A stretch of 64,000 bases of DNA, taken from contig NZ_FXDJ01000009.1 in NCBI RefSeq assembly GCF_900178525.1, positions 952,263 to 1,016,262 on the forward strand, written 5' to 3'. The stretch's first letter is position 1; each line of letters begins with the position of its first letter. The position numbers and the translations under genes are program-made. The notes under the pieces are model-generated. The model was not told the DNA's origin. It ran no database searches and saw only the letters and a list, made by a program, of their open reading frames with translations. Below, piece after piece: positions 8,482 through 17,122 of the stretch. Source of the stretch: Massilibacteroides vaginae. Lineage in GTDB: Bacteria; Bacteroidota; Bacteroidia; Bacteroidales; Tannerellaceae.

Positions 8482-8520
8482 AAAATAAGGGCTGCTCAAT
8501 AGAACAACCCTTATTTTTTT
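8482..8520 (+). terminator. Terminator between convergent lipoprotein genes
   Basis: AAAATAAGGG (8482-8491) pairs with CCCTTATTTT (8508-8517), followed by more T. Both neighbouring genes read toward it, and the A/T flanks could make it work on both strands. Confidence 0.7.
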
Positions 8521-8585
8521 TAGTACTCCGGGATTTCTCATCAGGGAGGTACTGTCTGTTAACTTAATATTCTACTATGAAATCA

Positions 8586-9311
8586 CTAATCTATATAAAA
8601 AGTATAAGTAGTATTTCCGTTCAACGTTCCGGAAATTGTAGACGATTTTCCAAAAGAGCCGCTTTTTTCGTTACAATAGACTACACCATAATTATTCGTT
8701 GTATTAAATATTTGCCGGGCTTCATCTGCCGTTCCGGAAGCAACGTAGTGGCTTCTGAAATTGGACAAAGTAAAAGTCGCTCCCATTGTTGCATTTCTTA
8801 CAAAAACAGATGACCATCCGCCGGTTCTTAAATCCAACTCAGCAGTAGATGTTGTTCCATTGATTGTAACATCAACCCACATGTGTTCATATTTATTTTG
8901 AACATTTTTATCTATGAAATTAATTGTCAATGAAGCATTCTGAGTTTCCTCTTTCTTGAACTTGGCGGTGAAATAGATTTTAGTGGCAGGGGGAACTGTT
9001 ACTGTATAGGAGGAACTACCAACACATTTTCCTTCATTTCCCTCAAATGATTCAAGTTTGTACCCTTGATTAGGAATTGCTTCAACAAAAGCCTCTGTGT
9101 TCCCTTTATATTTACCAGCTCCAGTAGCATACCCTCCATTCAGGTAAACAGTAGCTTTTGTCGTTGTCAGCAGCTCATCATCGACATAGGTATCAATCAG
9201 TATTTCTCCTGTCTCTTGTTCGGTAATTGGATCATCATTCTCATTAGAACAAGAAATAAACATTGTCAATGACAACAATACTGTCATTAATGTAAATATT
9301 AATCGTTTCAT
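8586..9311 (-). CDS. Secreted lipoprotein with InlB B-like repeat
   Basis: The 241-residue protein has a type II signal peptide (MKRLIFTLMTVLLSLTMFISCSN; lipobox FISC). Residues 45-110 resemble a divergent InlB B-repeat: GYATGAGKYKGNTEAFVEAIPNQGY, KLESFEG and IYFTAKFK. The C-terminal half (residues 118-241) is beta-rich (TINFIDKNVQNKYEH, TISGTLNGNTTYTFYID) and unassigned. It is the last gene of the fimbria-like operon and most likely a surface-exposed accessory subunit. The same repeat type occurs in the large protein two genes upstream. Confidence 0.7.
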   Translation of the reverse strand: MKRLIFTLMTVLLSLTMFISCSNENDDPITEQETGEILIDTYVDDELLTTTKATVYLNGGYATGAGKYKGNTEAFVEAIPNQGYKLESFEGNEGKCVGSSSYTVTVPPATKIYFTAKFKKEETQNASLTINFIDKNVQNKYEHMWVDVTINGTTSTAELDLRTGGWSSVFVRNATMGATFTLSNFRSHYVASGTADEARQIFNTTNNYGVVYCNEKSGSFGKSSTISGTLNGNTTYTFYID

Positions 9312-9325
9312 AACTTTTCTAGTTT

Positions 9326-9493
9326 TTAATTGTTTGTACTGTCTTTTTTTAACTTACCGAAGTATTGACCTCCGTCCTGATATTCTTCAACACCGATTTC
9401 TGTTTGTGTTGGTTCAACAGTATCCCCCGAACAGGAGGATACTGAAACCATTAGTGTTAAAATGAAAAATATGAAAAGAAATTTTGTTCTCAT
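9326..9493 (-). CDS. Very small lipoprotein (55 aa)
   Basis: The minus-strand ATG at 9493 opens 55 codons: MRTKFLFIFFILTLMVSVSS followed by Cys at position 21 in an SSC lipobox. The mature peptide has only about 35 residues (CSGDTVEPTQTEIGVEEY... KLKKDSTNN). It fits exactly between two co-directional lipoprotein genes (gap of 3 bases upstream, 14 bases downstream). The clean signal peptide and packing support a real gene. Function unknown. Confidence 0.6.
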   Translation of the reverse strand: MRTKFLFIFFILTLMVSVSSCSGDTVEPTQTEIGVEEYQDGGQYFGKLKKDSTNN

Positions 9494-9496
9494 AAT

Positions 9497-11464
9497 TTAC
9501 TGTATTATAACTTCACCATCTTCATTACCTTCCTGGTAAAGGCTTGCCGAAGCACTCACTCCCTGATAACTGGCAGTGAACGTTCCGCTCCTGCCTGTTG
9601 TGTTCGGATTAGCAGAAGCTGTTACTGTATCACCACTTCGAGAAAATCCTGTGCCACTAGCAGAACTACTCCATCCTGTGTGTGAAACCCTTGACGTATT
9701 TGTCAGGACTCCATTCGTATACGTTTTTGTAACCTTATACAGCTTCACTGTAAACGTCTTACTTCCACCCGATGAAGCAAATGTGTGTGATGGCGGGTCA
9801 ACAGTGATCTCCCAGCTTTCCTGAGTCGTTATCACATCAGCTGGTTTACCACTCTGGTAAAGACTGGCCGAAGCACTTACGCCCTGATAGCTTGCAGTGA
9901 ACGTTCCGCTTCTGCCTGTTGTGTTCGGATTAGCAGATGCCGTTACCGTATCTCCACTTCGAGAAAATCCTGTACCACTGACATAACTACTCCATCCTGT
10001 GTGTGAAACCCTTGACGTATTTGTCAGGACTCCATTCGTATACGTTTTTGTAACCTTATACAGCTTCACTGTAAACGTCTTACTTCCACCCGATGAAGCA
10101 AATGTGTGTGATGGCGGGTCAACAGTGATCTCCCAGCTTTCCTGAGTCGTTATCACATCAGCTGGTTTACCACTCTGGTCTACCTGCGCGTAACCCGTTT
10201 TCGCGGACTCGTCCTGCCTCCAATACACTTTTCCTGAACGTGAAGAACTGAAATTGTTTGCTTCCCAGCTTAAAAAGGTTGAATTACCACTTGCGTTGAT
10301 CCATGACGGACATGACTGAAGGGAATATCCTACATTTACTGCCGAACCTGATGGTACTCCATTCAGGTATTTTTGCTTCATAGAAACTATCAACACATTA
10401 CCTGAACCTGCCTGCCATCCGGTATTGATCTTCCAGTTAGTTACTACGAAGGTATAGTTCCATGTCTCTACCGGTGTTTCAGACTGGAATACGGGTGTCA
10501 GTTCCCTGTCTCCCGATACCGTGAACGTATAGTTCCTGTCAGAACTTACCTTATTTCCGTTTTCATACCAACCGGCAAAGACATAGCCATTATCAGGAGT
10601 CGCTTTTACCGTACACTCTTCCCCGACTTCATACTCCCCACCACCGGTTGCCGTTCCGTTCGCTGCCTGGTTTACCTTTACAGTTGCCTTCAGGTCGATG
10701 GTGTAGATCACATTCACTCCGGGTTGCAGGTTTTTGCTTGCCGGCAGCTTGAAATCTACCGTCTTGCTGTTCGCCTTCGTGATCTTGAAGATTGTACCGG
10801 AAAGTGTTTGCACCGGGAATGTGACCAGGAAAGAGCCTGCCGACTCTTTATACATCGTGATATCCGACTTACTTCCTCCGGCTGTTGCTGAATTTGAAGA
10901 AAAGCTAAATGAACCACTAGTCTGAACCTGAAGTAAACTTACGGCAGACACATCGTTATCAACCTTCAATTGTACAGTAGCGAACTTATGATCGAATGAA
11001 AGAGGAACATTTCCGGTTTCTATACCGGTTGTATTTATCGCAGAACAGAAGTCCGCATCCAACCATCCGGAACCATTCACCTGATTAGTCGAAGCTGAGT
11101 GTACAATCTGATTTATGTTATTATATGCGGAATTATAAGGGGAGTACACATAAAAGTCATACTTTTTTCCGCTGTACTGTATCTTTGTTCCAACCGCATC
11201 AAAAGATGTACCGTTAAAGCGATATTGCACATTAACATACTTAGGAGAATTTAAACTTCCTACCTGATTGTCGTTTGTGCGTTCAACCGCAAATACACCT
11301 ACATCATCTCCCACGTCAAAAGCACCTGATTGAGTACTTTTAGTTACAGGTGATAATATGAGCTTGATTTCGCCCTCATTAATCAGTTTTTCTTCGCTCT
11401 CACATGATGAAAGAAAGAAAACAGAGCAGATAAATAAAGCTAATATGTTAATGTATTTCATCAT
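9497..11464 (-). CDS. Large fimbrillin-like surface lipoprotein with tandem 107-aa repeats
   Basis: About 655 residues from MMKYINILALFICSVFFLSSC (lipobox SSC). The domains in order are: a fimbrillin-like region (about residues 25-265: 'DVGDDVGVFAVER', 'KYDFYVYSPYN', 'LSFDHKFATVQLKV'); an InlB B-like repeat (NGTATGGGEYEVGEECTVKATPDNGY ending GDRELTPVF); a BACON-like beta domain; and two nearly identical 107-residue repeats (ESWEITVDPPSHTF, GGSKTFTVKLYKV, SGTFTASYQGVSASASLYQ). It is the biggest subunit of the operon, and a role as stalk or tip adhesin is inferred. The long arm suggests reach beyond the cell surface. Confidence 0.75.
   Translation of the reverse strand: MMKYINILALFICSVFFLSSCESEEKLINEGEIKLILSPVTKSTQSGAFDVGDDVGVFAVERTNDNQVGSLNSPKYVNVQYRFNGTSFDAVGTKIQYSGKKYDFYVYSPYNSAYNNINQIVHSASTNQVNGSGWLDADFCSAINTTGIETGNVPLSFDHKFATVQLKVDNDVSAVSLLQVQTSGSFSFSSNSATAGGSKSDITMYKESAGSFLVTFPVQTLSGTIFKITKANSKTVDFKLPASKNLQPGVNVIYTIDLKATVKVNQAANGTATGGGEYEVGEECTVKATPDNGYVFAGWYENGNKVSSDRNYTFTVSGDRELTPVFQSETPVETWNYTFVVTNWKINTGWQAGSGNVLIVSMKQKYLNGVPSGSAVNVGYSLQSCPSWINASGNSTFLSWEANNFSSSRSGKVYWRQDESAKTGYAQVDQSGKPADVITTQESWEITVDPPSHTFASSGGSKTFTVKLYKVTKTYTNGVLTNTSRVSHTGWSSYVSGTGFSRSGDTVTASANPNTTGRSGTFTASYQGVSASASLYQSGKPADVITTQESWEITVDPPSHTFASSGGSKTFTVKLYKVTKTYTNGVLTNTSRVSHTGWSSSASGTGFSRSGDTVTASANPNTTGRSGTFTASYQGVSASASLYQEGNEDGEVIIQ
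9540..10180 (-). repeat. Two tandem 321-bp repeats inside the adhesin gene
   Basis: The segment is duplicated head to tail with a period of 321 bp (for example CCCTGATA at 9561 and 9882, CTGGTTTACC at 9841 and 10162). The copies are almost identical over about 200 bp, with a small cluster of changes (SSSASGTGF against SSYVSGTGF). This near identity points to recent duplication or ongoing gene conversion. Confidence 0.85.
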
Positions 11465-11514
11465 ACCTGATTTGTTTATGGCCTGCACGGTTTCCCATGC
11501 AGACCGGTTAATAC

Positions 11515-12438
11515 TTATACTTTCGGAACAAGCGTGATAGTACCTTCGTCATCATCTGTCCAAGGCTCAATAGTTACACCACCGCCATTTCCGTTGTCAC
11601 CGCCACCGATTTCAAGACCATTATCATTCAGGTTGAATGAATAAATGTTTCTGTAACCCTGCTCCCAAACGGTTCCCGCTTTAAAGAAATGATGGAACTC
11701 CTCTCCATCGATTGTAAAGGTCACTTTCAAAATGGTTGCACTCGCAAGAGCTGAAACCGGCATAACAATAGCAGAGAAAGATGATTCTGTTGCCTGAATT
11801 GTTTGTGATGCTGTAAGATCTAAATTCTGAGGTGTTGCTGTAGCTACTGTTCCGGCGGGAATATTCAATGTACCGGTACTGTTTAAGGCTGTACCCCCGT
11901 TTTCATTTGAGATCACCACTTTCGTAAGATTGCCGGCTCCTCCGGTATAGTTGCCCAACTTCATTTTGAATAATACCTGAGAGAGGGCATGCTTCATCTC
12001 GATATCCACATTCTGACTTAAGACCGTTGCAGTCGATTTTCCTGTTCCATACAAGTAATCAGTCTGTGAAGTAGATTCAACAGCCATAGCAGTACCGTCC
12101 GTTACTGAACTGACATACGGGTAATAAGCAAAAATAGTTGCTGCATTATTCGTCAGAGGGATACGGGCAGAAGTCCAGGTTGATCCGTTATAGGTAAACG
12201 GAACGTTCAGGTTAGAAGCGATTCCTTCATAAGCACTATTGATCGTTCCGGTAGTTACAAAAACTCCTAATTGATCATTTGCGGACCAGGCTGATTTGGC
12301 AGCTCTAGTCATTAACCCTATGCTTGGATTGACCTTTAGCTGTGTATCGGACTCAACTTTTACAACTTCATCATTGTCATTTGAACAAGATGTTAAGCAT
12401 ACTGTAGCTGCCATTGCAGCGAATAAAAACTTCTTCAT
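11515..12438 (-). CDS. Fimbrillin family lipoprotein, probable major subunit
   Basis: The 307-residue protein has a type II signal peptide (MKKFLFAAMAATVCLTSCSN). It has the classical fimbrillin layout: a TRAA segment near residue 44 (arginine cleavage site typical of FimA/Mfa1-type processing), 'WSANDQLGVFVTTG', 'ATIFAYYPYVSS', 'TDYLYGTGKST', 'VDIEMKHALSQVLFKM', 'VWEQGYRNIYSFNLN', and a Gly-rich linker before ITLVPKV. In the type V (protease-mediated) pilus model the Arg-cleaved N-terminal strand allows donor-strand polymerisation. It follows the DUF5119 gene and is a likely main fimbrial subunit. Confidence 0.85.
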   Translation of the reverse strand: MKKFLFAAMAATVCLTSCSNDNDEVVKVESDTQLKVNPSIGLMTRAAKSAWSANDQLGVFVTTGTINSAYEGIASNLNVPFTYNGSTWTSARIPLTNNAATIFAYYPYVSSVTDGTAMAVESTSQTDYLYGTGKSTATVLSQNVDIEMKHALSQVLFKMKLGNYTGGAGNLTKVVISNENGGTALNSTGTLNIPAGTVATATPQNLDLTASQTIQATESSFSAIVMPVSALASATILKVTFTIDGEEFHHFFKAGTVWEQGYRNIYSFNLNDNGLEIGGGDNGNGGGVTIEPWTDDDEGTITLVPKV

Positions 12439-12497
12439 TTTCTTGTATTTTTTAATTGTTTGTAAAGTGATTTATATAATAGAAAAATCATTTTCGT

Positions 12498-13406
12498 TTA
12501 TTGCAGGACTATTGCCCCCCAATCCTTATCTACCCAATTTCTGATTGTTGCTCTGATGGTAAGATTAGCCAGTATTTCGACATCGATGTCGATCTCCTTC
12601 TGATCGGCCGTAAAGTTTTCAAGGACATCATTTAAGTCAACTTCCGCCTCTCCACGTCCGCCACCTTCAAAATCCACAATAATATTTACCTTATTATCGG
12701 GTGTGTTATTGATTCCGAAAACAAGGACGGAAGATGTGTATCGTTTCTCTTCCTTTGTCTTTTCTGCCGGAAAGTGTAGCGAAGCATACTCTATTCCTTT
12801 CTTTTGATTATAAAGGTGGCGTGATGTTGTTACTCCATCCAGGATGGCACTGATGGAATCGACTTTGAATATTTCTGCCATCCCTTTCAAATTGAAGTTG
12901 AAGATCAGTTTTTGTACGAGGATCTTCCCATTACATTTCACGTAAGTCGTATCATCCGTCCTGATCTCTTCAGTATCGGAAAGAAGCGAATAAACAAACT
13001 GTTGTTTTGTTGTAATGAATGTTTTGCCGGCTGATGTTTTGAGATCGGAATAGATCTCGCCCTCTTCAGGTACATTCTCCAATCCTTTGACCGGATTAGT
13101 TGCTTTGTTGAAGAACAGGAATTTATACTTTCCTATATTAAGATTCCGGATAAGGGGATTGTCCTCAAAGCGCTCTCCCATTCCCGTCATCGAGTTTACA
13201 GCTTTTCCGGTAACTGGATAGTAAACTATATTCATATCATTTACTGCCGGCTCTCCCTGCTCTTCTTTCAGGTGACTCCAGTCCAATTCCGCTTTTAATG
13301 TCCCGAAATAGACACAATCATCATCATCGGAAAAGTCACAACCTGTCAACAGACAAAGTGTAACGAGTGATGCCACTCCCTTGATTGCTAGTTTTTTTAA
13401 TTTCAT
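12498..13406 (-). CDS. DUF5119/FimB-like fimbrial anchor lipoprotein
   Basis: The 302-residue protein has a type II signal peptide (ASLVTLCLLTGCDFSDDDDC). It has the Mfa2/FimB-like anchor fold pattern: AELDWSHLKEE, 'VNDMNIVYYPVTG', 'IGKYKFLFFN', 'GKILVQKLIFNFNLKG', 'SAILDGVTTSRHLY' and a C-terminal 'ATIRNWVDKDWGAIVLQ'. Such proteins anchor and limit fimbriae at the outer membrane. Its place between the OmpA-like protein and the fimbrillin matches known Bacteroidales fimbrial loci. DUF5119 is my best family match. Confidence 0.72.
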   Translation of the reverse strand: MKLKKLAIKGVASLVTLCLLTGCDFSDDDDCVYFGTLKAELDWSHLKEEQGEPAVNDMNIVYYPVTGKAVNSMTGMGERFEDNPLIRNLNIGKYKFLFFNKATNPVKGLENVPEEGEIYSDLKTSAGKTFITTKQQFVYSLLSDTEEIRTDDTTYVKCNGKILVQKLIFNFNLKGMAEIFKVDSISAILDGVTTSRHLYNQKKGIEYASLHFPAEKTKEEKRYTSSVLVFGINNTPDNKVNIIVDFEGGGRGEAEVDLNDVLENFTADQKEIDIDVEILANLTIRATIRNWVDKDWGAIVLQ

Positions 13407-13416
13407 ATTGATAGAT

Positions 13417-15498
13417 TTATAATTGTTCGTTAGGAAATAAATTATAAGCCGTCATAATTCGGTTAATCTCCGGATCAAGCTTGCCACGCCATATCTTCGA
13501 TTCATCCTCTTCACACGCCTTCAGGAAATATCTTACTGCATCTTCTTCACGTCTTAGCCTGGTTGCGAGGATAGAAAGTAGGTAATTACGGTTCGCGTTA
13601 TCATCCGTACCGCTTAATATCTCATAGGCACGACCGTCATAGCCAAGTGACATCAAGCATACGCCGGTATTGAAATCATTATAATCAGAGAGGATAACCA
13701 GTGCATCTTTGTATTTACGTTGTTGCAGATAATCGACTCCTCTATGGTAGTAATCATCAATCACGGTCGTATGGATCGTATCCTTTATCATGTCTCTTCT
13801 ATGCAAATTGAACTTGAAATGAACAGCCCGGAGATCAGGATAAATATGTTGACTGATATAGGCATAGTCCTCCGCATATTTTTTCTTTATTTGGGATTCT
13901 CTTTCATCCGGGTTGCTTTCTGATTCAATGATGGAAAGGATTTCTTTCTTATGCGGAAGATCTTCATATGCTGCATTCACTATTTTTGCAGTCAACCTGT
14001 CCCAATCTTCACCGATTGCCTTTGCCGAAATGAGCGTATCGATACTTTCTTTATCATCCGTCTTTTTAATCAGATAGTTCTTCAATGATTCAGAACGTTG
14101 CATAGAGAGTGATTTGTTTAATGCAGCAGAACCCTCAGGACTGGCCGTTGCGGTCATGGAGATACTATCCATGATCAGCTCTCCGGAGAAGGTGAGTTTC
14201 TCTATTGTTTCGAATATCTGGCTTAATTCCTTTTCATTCTCTGCCAGCTCTTCCTTAATGGCCGATTTACCTTGTTCAAAGGCTATAAAGGAGGTCAAAT
14301 TCACTTCTGCTTGTCTTTCTACTATCTTCAACTTATATCGCTCCGTTTCATCTAAGAACTGTAACATACTACTTATGTAGAAAGTAATTGTGTCTGAGTC
14401 AGGCAGACGGTAAGTACTTTCGTCCTTTGCGACAACGAGACCGTTTAATGTCAGGTCTATTTTCTTAACATCATCTGTCGCATCTACCTCTTGAACATAG
14501 TAATACTGAAAATTATCTCCGGATTGAACAATGGAATCAAGGCGAGCCTGCTCATACGGAAATCTTACATACTCCTTATATTTATCCTCCACCATTCCCT
14601 TTTTACGCTCATTCTCCATCATCTTTTTATAATCAAAGAATCGCTCTTCAATACGTGCGGAATCTGCAGGGGTGATCTCTTTTTTAACAATCCGGTAGTC
14701 ATCCAGGAACATTTTATACTTATCCGGAGCAGTGCCCTTTTCTATATCACGTATCAGCCAGTATTCAGGAAGAATCCCAACGATTGGCCTGGTTCCTGTC
14801 AATCGCCTTTTGTTCCTCTCCACCTTATTATTGAATATCAGGTATCTTTTGTTTATTTTATCCGTCCAGTCGATATATTCCTTTTCCCAGAGCAGATCAC
14901 GGCGCCACGATTGATAAAACTCATTCTCTAAATCCTGCATAGCTCTCTTGTAGCCCTTCTCATCAAAAAGGTGTTGCAGGTACTCTTCGTCCGGAATAAT
15001 TGAATTGATAAAGGATTGATACATCGCATATCCCTTTTGCTGTGTCTTCAGGAAGTCTGCTCCGGAAAGAAATATCTTATCCAGTTCAATTTGCTCAGAC
15101 TTTTTATATAAGACAGGCGTTAACTGTAACTGCCATTTGCTTGATAGCAGCGTGCCGGGAACGGTCACAATAAAGTCAAGGTTTACTTTACCACGTCTCT
15201 CTGATACATTCTTTGATTTGGCGGTAACCATAACCCCTTGCAGATCTATAACACTGATATTTTCCCCATCCTTATCTACCTCACTTTTTGTCACCGTATG
15301 TTCCAATCCTTCCTTATCGACATAAGTGATGTGTTTAGGAGCTTCCGTTGATATACTTTCCTTTTCGGTATCTTTGATGGCAGGTTGTGATAACCTTACC
15401 CGTTCATCATACTTTTTCAGGCGGGATGTAATTTCTCTTGAACAGGAAATATTAATTATCAATGATGTCAGAAGCATATATATAGCTGTTCTTTTCAT
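13417..15498 (-). CDS. OmpA-like outer-membrane lipoprotein with TPR-like end, fimbria operon
   Basis: This is a 693-residue protein from MKRTAIYMLLTSLIINISC (lipobox ISC); an upstream ATG would add 32 residues that overlap the previous gene. The middle is rich in charged helices. Residues near 420-540 resemble an OmpA-type peptidoglycan-binding region (SFIAFEQGKSAIKEELAENEKEL, 'MTATASPEGSAALNKSLSMQRSESLKNYL'). A short TPR-like end follows (YHRGVDYLQQRKYKDALVILS, AVRYFLKACEEDES). Homologous OmpA/DUF3868 proteins sit in fimbrial operons beside DUF3575 genes. It probably ties the fimbria base to the cell wall. Confidence 0.72.
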   Translation of the reverse strand: MKRTAIYMLLTSLIINISCSREITSRLKKYDERVRLSQPAIKDTEKESISTEAPKHITYVDKEGLEHTVTKSEVDKDGENISVIDLQGVMVTAKSKNVSERRGKVNLDFIVTVPGTLLSSKWQLQLTPVLYKKSEQIELDKIFLSGADFLKTQQKGYAMYQSFINSIIPDEEYLQHLFDEKGYKRAMQDLENEFYQSWRRDLLWEKEYIDWTDKINKRYLIFNNKVERNKRRLTGTRPIVGILPEYWLIRDIEKGTAPDKYKMFLDDYRIVKKEITPADSARIEERFFDYKKMMENERKKGMVEDKYKEYVRFPYEQARLDSIVQSGDNFQYYYVQEVDATDDVKKIDLTLNGLVVAKDESTYRLPDSDTITFYISSMLQFLDETERYKLKIVERQAEVNLTSFIAFEQGKSAIKEELAENEKELSQIFETIEKLTFSGELIMDSISMTATASPEGSAALNKSLSMQRSESLKNYLIKKTDDKESIDTLISAKAIGEDWDRLTAKIVNAAYEDLPHKKEILSIIESESNPDERESQIKKKYAEDYAYISQHIYPDLRAVHFKFNLHRRDMIKDTIHTTVIDDYYHRGVDYLQQRKYKDALVILSDYNDFNTGVCLMSLGYDGRAYEILSGTDDNANRNYLLSILATRLRREEDAVRYFLKACEEDESKIWRGKLDPEINRIMTAYNLFPNEQL

Positions 15499-15512
15499 AT
15501 CTTTATCCTGTT

Positions 15513-16055
15513 TTAAAAGAGATAAATCAAGGAAGCAGCCACTTTGGTCGGAATAAAATATACCCCGTTCTCTTTTCCAAGTCGCACACCGCATTTCTTA
15601 CAAGCAAACTTTTCATAATCTGCCCATACTACTCCTGCACCAATTTCCCATTCGAAATTCCATCTGGGAGATAATGTATAAGCTTTGCCATAAGATAACC
15701 CTGCGCCAAAAGCTTTTCCGTCATACCGGTAATCATCCCATATGTTTCCTACATGGTATCTGGAGGCAATCGCATACATCCCAAAGAAGCTGCCGGCATA
15801 GGTTTCACGTAGCCAGTAACGTACTCCCGGCATAACCGTAAGATTCTGAAAACGCCTGTTCTCAGAAAAAACAAAAGGGTTGTATTGAACCGGTACATGT
15901 AATGACCAGGTACGGTTCAGTGTCATTGACAACTCGGCATTGATATTGGTAGTGGCAAGCCCTATAACATTTGTACTTGCGGAGTAAAATTGCGCCTTTG
16001 CCCCAGAAAAACTGAAGCATAAAAGCAGTGTGAATAAGAGATGTTTTGTCTTCAT
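15513..16055 (-). CDS. DUF3575 outer-membrane protein, first gene of the fimbria operon
   Basis: About 180 residues from MKTKHLLFTLLLCFSFSGAKAQ (SPI signal peptide). The mature chain is a small beta-barrel pattern: FYSASTNVIGLATTNINAELS, 'WSLHVPVQYNPF', 'VMPGVRYWLRE', 'AFGAGLSYGKAY', 'RWNFEWEIGAGVVWADYEKF', ending IPTKVAASLIYLF. A Cys pair (FACKKCG) is typical of the family. DUF3575 genes occur at the head of Bacteroidales fimbrial operons together with the OmpA-like protein. The stop lies 80 bases after traQ, so tra read-through could drive this operon. Confidence 0.85.
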   Translation of the reverse strand: MKTKHLLFTLLLCFSFSGAKAQFYSASTNVIGLATTNINAELSMTLNRTWSLHVPVQYNPFVFSENRRFQNLTVMPGVRYWLRETYAGSFFGMYAIASRYHVGNIWDDYRYDGKAFGAGLSYGKAYTLSPRWNFEWEIGAGVVWADYEKFACKKCGVRLGKENGVYFIPTKVAASLIYLF

Positions 16056-16135
16056 TTCTTTAATTTTTACGTGATAATGTCCTGTCACGCCTCATTGTCG
16101 AGACGTGTTAATTATGATTTTCAATATCTTATTGC

Positions 16136-16555
16136 TTATTTATTCGATAACGTGACTACTGTTTCTTTTTCTTTTCCAAATGAGTCTTTTACCAGTATTT
16201 CTATCTTATGTGTTTCTGCTGATTGAGAAGTATAATACAACTTAAAGCCGGAGGCGGGAACTTCATAATACTGATTGTCGTTCATCATTTTATCTTTATC
16301 AGTTGTTATCACCCCTTTGCCTAACCTAAGAAACACACTGACATAATACTTGGTATGATCATAGTTGCCTTCTTTATCTATAAAGAATTCCAATTCTTTC
16401 GTTTCACCCTCGCTGATTTCTGTCCGGTATTTTTGCATCCTTACTTCAAAATCATAATCCTGACGGATATCAATCTCTGAATTACAGGAAAAAAGAATAG
16501 TAAGCAGAGACAGTAGAATACCAGGCAAGATGCTGTGTAGATGTTTTTTTTTCAT
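16136..16555 (-). CDS. traQ: Conjugal transfer protein TraQ (DUF3872)
   Basis: The 139-residue protein has a type II signal peptide (LLSLLTILFSCNS). The rest matches the TraQ/DUF3872 layout: EIDIRQDYDFEVRMQKY, 'GETKELEFFIDKEGNYDHTKYYVSVFLR', 'PASGFKLYYTSQSAETHKIEILVKDSFG', ending VVTLSNK. It closes the tra operon here, 7 bases after traO. The CTnDOT primase gene traP, normally found between, is absent. It is an outer-membrane or periplasmic part of the mating apparatus. Confidence 0.85.
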   Translation of the reverse strand: MKKKHLHSILPGILLSLLTILFSCNSEIDIRQDYDFEVRMQKYRTEISEGETKELEFFIDKEGNYDHTKYYVSVFLRLGKGVITTDKDKMMNDNQYYEVPASGFKLYYTSQSAETHKIEILVKDSFGKEKETVVTLSNK

Positions 16556-16561
16556 GATCCT

Positions 16562-17122
16562 TTAATTAAAAAAGTATTTAATTCCAAAACCAATCTGATT
16601 GTGAAACTTATTCGTATCACCACCAAACAAACAGCGTTCACGGATATTCATGAGTAGTGCCACACGATCCGAAAGAAAAGCCTCCAACTCTATGGTTAAT
16701 GCACCCCCTAAAACAAAATGGTCTTTGTCTTCAATGATCGCTCCATCGGATAGTTTTTTATTGTTCCAGTTTACCGTCTCATAACCACCTAATGCAGACA
16801 TCCCCAGAGAAAGGAAAAAAATGTCTTTTCTGTCTGACAAAAAATTCAAGTAATAGCCTGCCTCTGCAGTAAGCTGACTTACCGGTATTTTCTCATTTGA
16901 ATAGGTTGTATTCCTGTTTAGGAACTCTGCTCCTATCACCCAACGGTTCCGACTTTTATTATATACCGAGTAAGCAATACCCATGTGATAACTATCAGGT
17001 CTTAGATCAACCATACCACCTGTAATCTGTATTCCTTTCTGACCAGGTAGATAGCGCTGTGCAACAACTTCAAGATTACTGACTCCGGTTAATAATAAAA
17101 TACTGATTAGAATTCTTTTCAT
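16562..17122 (-). CDS. traO: Conjugal transfer protein TraO
   Basis: The 186-residue protein has an SPI signal peptide ending SNLEVVAQ. The mature chain has the TraO marks: RYLPGQKGIQITGGMVD, 'YHMGIAYSVYNKSRNRWVIGAEFL', 'PVSQLTAEAGYYLNFLSDRKD', 'LSLGMSALGGYETVNW' and a terminal GFGIKYFFN beta-barrel signal. It is an outer-membrane protein of the Bacteroidales mating channel. Its start overlaps the traN stop by 4 bases. Confidence 0.9.
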   Translation of the reverse strand: MKRILISILLLTGVSNLEVVAQRYLPGQKGIQITGGMVDLRPDSYHMGIAYSVYNKSRNRWVIGAEFLNRNTTYSNEKIPVSQLTAEAGYYLNFLSDRKDIFFLSLGMSALGGYETVNWNNKKLSDGAIIEDKDHFVLGGALTIELEAFLSDRVALLMNIRERCLFGGDTNKFHNQIGFGIKYFFN

